Position numbers and translations under genes: made by a program. DNA of 64,000 bases from Faecalibacter rhinopitheci (GTDB taxonomy: Bacteria; Bacteroidota; Bacteroidia; Flavobacteriales; Weeksellaceae): assembly GCF_015234135.1 (NCBI RefSeq), contig NZ_JADGIK010000004.1, positions 62,001 through 126,000 on the forward strand, read 5' to 3'. Below, piece by piece: positions 60,236 to 64,000 of this stretch. Numbering within the stretch: position 1 is the first letter of the stretch; the number at the start of each line of letters is the position of its first letter. The notes below the pieces were generated by a model. The model was not told the DNA's origin. It ran no database searches and worked only from the letters and a program-made list of their open reading frames with translations.

Positions 60236-62653
60236 ATGCGAAAACTCTACAGTTTTTTATTAATATTCCTATCTTTTTACTTATCAGCACAATATAAAGT
60301 ACGCGTATATGACTCCCGAGATGAGTTTAGAATTACTAATGCAAAACTTTCTGATGAAAAATATAATATTATTGGCTATACCAATGAAGTAGGTGAAATT
60401 GATATAAATGATTCAATCTTAATTTTTAATATTGAAAGTGATGGGTTTTCACCACAATTAATAAAAAAATCTAATCAGAAATTGGTCGAAGTATTTTTAG
60501 AACCAACAACAATTAGTTTATCCGCTGTAGAATTTTTTTCAAACGATTCTATCGCTCGTAATTATGTGAGAAAAGTTATTAAACAACAATCAAAAAATTC
60601 ATTAAAAAAGTCGGATTCATATTTTTTTCAAACATATACTAAATTTTGGAGCACAATTGAAGAAGACTCTTTGAAACTTATTTTAAATCCAAAAGATAAA
60701 AAAGACTCATCAATTAATAATTGGAGAAAATTTTTAAATGAAAGTCATATTTTTTTAAGTGAACGTGCGATGGATCATAAATATTCTAAACGTTTTGGTA
60801 CTAAAAATATTATCAAATCTTCTCGTATATCTGGTCTAAAAACACCAATCTATGAGTTAGATGCTATGCAGCCTATACTAGTGAATTTAGATCAATCTAA
60901 ATTTGATTTCTTTTTTAGAGGAATAGAAAACCCTATATCTAATGAAGGACTATCATATTACCGTTATAAAATTATTGAAGAGTTTAATTATAATGATAGA
61001 GCAACTACAATTATTGGTTTTACACCTATCCAAAAATTAAATAAACGTCAATTAAGAGGTGAGTTTTGGATCGATGAAAAATCTAAAGCTTTAGTGAAAA
61101 TTATAGCTGAAAATACCGACGATCAATTCTACGCAGATTTTGATGCAGAATGGAAGTTGATTGGTAATTCATGGTTTCCTCATTACCAAATGTATCGCAT
61201 GGAAAGTGGTTACCTTAATATGGATGGAATCAAATTTGAACAAGATGAGGTAAAAGATGACGATTCAAAAAGATTATGGATCTTTCATCAAATTCAATTT
61301 AAGAATATCCAAACTCCTGTGCATTACAAAAAAAATGAATTCTTAGGATATAACACAGAGGCATCTTTTGAAAATAATACGCAAGAAAAGGCTGAATTGG
61401 TTTTATCTCAATACCGAGAAGAGTTATCCCAAAAAGATACCAAAACTTATCTAGCGATGGATAGTATAAGTCAAAAATACAATTTAGAAGATAAATTGAA
61501 ATTGATGAGAATTATCCAAAAAGGTGGAAAATTGGATATCGGTAAAGTTGATTTAGATTTAACAAAACTGATTAGTTTTAATAACTATGAAGGTTTAAGA
61601 ATTGGAGCTGCTTTTAATACAAATGAAAAATGGAGTAGTAATTATTCTCTGAATGCTTATACAGCTTATGGTTTCCAAGATAGAGCTGTGAAATTTGGTT
61701 TTGGAGGAGATTATTTTGTAAATAAATCTTATTCTGGTAGAATTTTCGGTAATTATGCGCAAGATGTTTCAGCTTCTGGTCATTTACCTCAACTTTTGCA
61801 AAGTAATATCACAAAATTTATAAACGGTTCTATTAAGAACTTGTATAATGATCAATTTTATTCATTTAAAAGAGTTTCTGCAGGATACGAGCAAGATATA
61901 TTCAGAAATGTAACTTTTAACGTTTCTGGAAATTATGAAAAACAACATAACGAATTTCAATATCTTTACGAAAATAAAGATAGTTGGTTTGATTTGTATC
62001 ATACACAATTTGCTTTGCGATGGGCGCCAAAAGATCAATATTTGCGTACACCTTATGGTAAGGTTACAGTAAAACAAGGAAAATCGGTCTTTTATGTTTT
62101 GGCCAATAAATACTGGAAAATAGATAATTCCCCGTTTGATGCATTTAGATTCAATGTCTCATACTTAGATGTGTATGAAACAAAATTAGGTAAAACTAGT
62201 TTTAATGCTTCTGCTGGTGCTGTGTTTGGAGAAATGACATTAATGAATCTTTTTGAAGGGATGGGAAATGCAAAATCAAAACCAGTATTCAAAAATTTTG
62301 GAGTGGCAACTTCTAATAATTTTGAGACGATGTTACCTGGTGAATTTTATGCCGATAGATATGCCTCGTTTCAAATAAAACATATTTTTGCAGGTGTTAA
62401 AGTTGGGAATCGTGTTATATTACCACAGTTTATTTACCGTGGATTATTAGGAAATATGAACCATAAGCAAAATCATGAATTGTTTCAGTTCAAAACCCCA
62501 ACTCATTATTATCATGAAACTGGTTTAGAAGTAAACAACATATTATTAAAGAATTTTGGTGTCGGAATATATTATCGCTTAGGAGCATATACATTACCAA
62601 GATTTGAAGATAATTTACACATTAAATTAACGTTTAATTTAAATTTATTGTAG
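60236..62653 (+). CDS. DUF5686 outer-membrane protein with carboxypeptidase-like regulatory domain
   Basis: This 805-residue protein has a signal peptide (RKLYSFLLIFLSFYLSAQ) and then a short beta-sandwich, carboxypeptidase-regulatory-like, segment (YKVRVYDSRDEFRITNAKLSDE to about residue 90). The large C-terminal DUF5686 region has alternating hydrophobic beta strands, ending in Phe-rich strands (HIKLTFNLNLL) typical of outer-membrane beta-barrels. The role is unknown; the family is widespread in Bacteroidota. A small membrane protein follows after 14 bp. It has no TonB plug motif. Confidence 0.87.
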   Translation: MRKLYSFLLIFLSFYLSAQYKVRVYDSRDEFRITNAKLSDEKYNIIGYTNEVGEIDINDSILIFNIESDGFSPQLIKKSNQKLVEVFLEPTTISLSAVEFFSNDSIARNYVRKVIKQQSKNSLKKSDSYFFQTYTKFWSTIEEDSLKLILNPKDKKDSSINNWRKFLNESHIFLSERAMDHKYSKRFGTKNIIKSSRISGLKTPIYELDAMQPILVNLDQSKFDFFFRGIENPISNEGLSYYRYKIIEEFNYNDRATTIIGFTPIQKLNKRQLRGEFWIDEKSKALVKIIAENTDDQFYADFDAEWKLIGNSWFPHYQMYRMESGYLNMDGIKFEQDEVKDDDSKRLWIFHQIQFKNIQTPVHYKKNEFLGYNTEASFENNTQEKAELVLSQYREELSQKDTKTYLAMDSISQKYNLEDKLKLMRIIQKGGKLDIGKVDLDLTKLISFNNYEGLRIGAAFNTNEKWSSNYSLNAYTAYGFQDRAVKFGFGGDYFVNKSYSGRIFGNYAQDVSASGHLPQLLQSNITKFINGSIKNLYNDQFYSFKRVSAGYEQDIFRNVTFNVSGNYEKQHNEFQYLYENKDSWFDLYHTQFALRWAPKDQYLRTPYGKVTVKQGKSVFYVLANKYWKIDNSPFDAFRFNVSYLDVYETKLGKTSFNASAGAVFGEMTLMNLFEGMGNAKSKPVFKNFGVATSNNFETMLPGEFYADRYASFQIKHIFAGVKVGNRVILPQFIYRGLLGNMNHKQNHELFQFKTPTHYYHETGLEVNNILLKNFGVGIYYRLGAYTLPRFEDNLHIKLTFNLNLL

Positions 62654-62667
62654 TGAAAATTTAATAA

Positions 62668-62916
62668 ATGAGAAATCAATTTCTGATTAGAATATTGCTA
62701 ACATTTACGATTAGTTTTTTAATGTTTTTAATATTTGATGCACTAGATGGGTTATTAGCTTTTATTGTTTTTTTAATCTTACTAGAAATAATTCACTTAG
62801 TAATGTTACTGTATAAGAAGAAATTTATATTAACATTATTAATGACCTTTTGCTATATATTATTGACATTATTTTATTATATAGCTATAGATAGTAGCTT
62901 TCGAATAAATATGTAA
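62668..62916 (+). CDS. Small membrane protein, 82 aa
   Basis: The ORF starts at ATG 62668 and is almost entirely hydrophobic, with about three membrane segments (LIRILLTFTISFLMFLIF, LAFIVFLILLEIIHLVMLL, FILTLLMTFCYILLTLFYYIA). It is 14 bp after the DUF5686 gene and followed by a terminator, so co-transcription is likely. The family is unknown. A chance AT-rich ORF is possible but less likely given the operon position and the terminator just downstream. Confidence 0.6.
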   Translation: MRNQFLIRILLTFTISFLMFLIFDALDGLLAFIVFLILLEIIHLVMLLYKKKFILTLLMTFCYILLTLFYYIAIDSSFRINM

Positions 62917-62954
62917 CTTTTATATATTATATTTAAAATCCATTATAAAGTATA

Positions 62955-62991
62955 AAATCCGTTTAAAAAAGTTTAATTTTTAAACGGATTT
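62955..62991 (+). terminator. Terminator after the small membrane protein
   Basis: AAATCCGTTTAAAAA pairs with TTTTTAAACGGATTT around a 7-nt loop, followed by ATTATTTTTTT. Confidence 0.85.
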
Positions 62992-63054
62992 ATTATTTTT
63001 TTCAACTTTTAAACAAAAATTATGCCTTTAGTTTTTCTACCATAGAAATATAAT

Positions 63055-63062
63055 TAAATTTG
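63055..63062 (+). promoter_or_regulatory. Promoter -7 box for asnS
   Basis: TAAATTTG matches TAnnTTTG and ends 20 nt before the ATG at 63083. Confidence 0.55.
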
Positions 63063-63082
63063 TAAGGATAAATAAAATTAAT

Positions 63083-64000
63083 ATGCAATCGTACGGAATT
63101 AAAGCCTTACTTGAAAAAGGCAAAGATTTATTACTTCAAGAAGTAGTTGTTAACGGATGGGTGAGATCATTTAGAAGTAATCGCTTCATCGCATTAAATG
63201 ATGGATCTACAATTAATAATATACAAGTAGTAATAGATTTCGAAAATTTTGACGAGTCAATTATAAAACAAATTTCTACTGCAGCATCTTTACGAGTTAT
63301 AGGTGAAGTTGTAGAAAGTCAAGGTGCTGGTCAAGCTATCGAAATTATTGCTAAAGAGATTATAGTTTTAGGAGTTGCAAACTCAGACGAAGTTCAAGGA
63401 ACTATTTTACAACCAAAACAACATTCTTTAGAAACATTACGTGAGCAAGCTCATTTACGTTTCCGTACAAATTTATTCGGTGCTATATTCCGTGTACGTA
63501 ACTCGTTAATGTTTGCTGTACACAAATATTTTAATGAGAATGGATTTGTGTATATTAATACACCTATCATTACAGGATCTGATGCTGAAGGAGCTGGTGA
63601 AATGTTCCAAGTAACTAATCTAGATCTTAATAATTTACCAAAAACAGAAGAAGGGGCAATTGATTTTTCTGTGGATTTCTTTGGAAAAGCAACAAACTTA
63701 ACTGTTTCTGGACAATTAGAAGGTGAAACTGCTGCAATGGGATTAGGTAAAGTATATACTTTTGGTCCAACTTTCCGTGCAGAGAATTCAAATACTTCTC
63801 GCCACTTAGCAGAATTCTGGATGATAGAACCAGAAGTTGCATTTTTTGATTTAGATCAAAATATGGATTTATCAGAAGATTTCATGAAATATGTAATTAC
63901 ATATGCAATGGAAAACTGTAAAGATGATTTAGATTTCTTAGCACAACGTTTTGATAAAGAGCAACAAAGTAAACCAGCTGCAGAGCGTTCAGAATTAGGA
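63083..64000 (+). CDS. asnS: Asparagine--tRNA ligase (partial, cut by window end)
   Basis: The frame is open from the ATG at 63083 to the window end, 306 codons, and encodes the N-terminal two thirds of a class IIb synthetase. An OB-fold anticodon-binding domain ([30 protein letters not shown]) is followed by the class II core: [19 protein letters not shown] (motif 1 region), [29 protein letters not shown] and the motif 2 segment [27 protein letters not shown]. AsnS charges tRNA-Asn with asparagine. The C-terminus and motif 3 are outside the window. Confidence 0.96.
   Translation, partial: MQSYGIKALLEKGKDLLLQEVVVNGWVRSFRSNRFIALNDGSTINNIQVVIDFENFDESIIKQISTAASLRVIGEVVESQGAGQAIEIIAKEIIVLGVANSDEVQGTILQPKQHSLETLREQAHLRFRTNLFGAIFRVRNSLMFAVHKYFNENGFVYINTPIITGSDAEGAGEMFQVTNLDLNNLPKTEEGAIDFSVDFFGKATNLTVSGQLEGETAAMGLGKVYTFGPTFRAENSNTSRHLAEFWMIEPEVAFFDLDQNMDLSEDFMKYVITYAMENCKDDLDFLAQRFDKEQQSKPAAERSELG

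Noticed and set aside
1-64000. CRISPR arrays, tRNA and rRNA genes, prophage
   Set aside because: No regular repeat-spacer pattern, tRNA cloverleaf, rRNA motif or phage structural gene was recognised, although a tRNA scan was not run.

Overview
The window is a low-GC chromosomal stretch from a Bacteroidota member of class Flavobacteriia, most likely Weeksellaceae (Empedobacter/Weeksella/Chryseobacterium relatives). Evidence: the Bacteroidota -7 promoter box TAnnTTTG precedes many genes, Shine-Dalgarno sequences are scarce, and the window holds families typical of the phylum (GSCFA, DUF5686, DUF5606, DUF4846, GYDIA-type GHMP kinase, TamB-like giant protein, TPR/LuxR-type membrane regulator). 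The genus is inference. No phage, insertion sequence, CRISPR array, rRNA or tRNA gene was recognised. The content is mostly core housekeeping.

Layout. 0-1.5 kb: end of cydA, cydB and a tiny lipoprotein, closed by a 52-bp palindromic terminator. 1.5-14.97 kb, minus strand: lysS, two related secreted proteins of unknown function, rmuC, a small membrane protein, cvpA-like, a cysteine desulfurase, a DUF4846 lipoprotein, uvrB, a probable new small RNA (about 12.26-12.38 kb), mazG, a DUF5606 protein, def and ruvX. 15-25 kb, mainly plus: dapD, a discontinuous set of envelope glycan genes (GT9, three GT2 and a Kdo/WaaP-type kinase), fabD, a GHMP kinase, a threonylcarbamoyl-AMP synthase, the CCA-adding enzyme and a pRiA4b ORF-3-like protein. 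25-33 kb: a giant alpha-2-macroglobulin with an intact CxEQ thioester motif, an NPP-type phosphodiesterase and a GreA/B-like protein.

33-38.4 kb is the glyoxylate shunt (aceB-aceA) with a divergent ScfR/RamB-like regulator and a perfect palindrome between them. 38.4-45 kb: a YhhN-family membrane protein, rsmE, tsaD and a 1526-residue TamB-like protein. 45-52.4 kb: an Lrp/AsnC regulator, an NrtR-like protein with a decayed Nudix box, a membrane protein, L-serine dehydratase, a DEAD-box helicase with a long leader and an RG-rich tail, and an acyl-CoA synthetase. 52.4-64 kb: a TPR/LuxR-type regulator, a second possible small RNA, a luciferase-like monooxygenase, a polyprenyl diphosphate synthase, GSCFA, TatD, pyrH-frr, a DUF5686 outer-membrane protein and the start of asnS.

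No multi-gene novel defence or metabolic system is evident. The best new leads are: the free-standing small RNA between uvrB and mazG, with its own promoter and terminator; an orphan terminator at 54.5 kb; five genes whose ATG lies only 4-5 nt after a -7 box, suggesting leaderless mRNAs; and the aceB/regulator palindrome.
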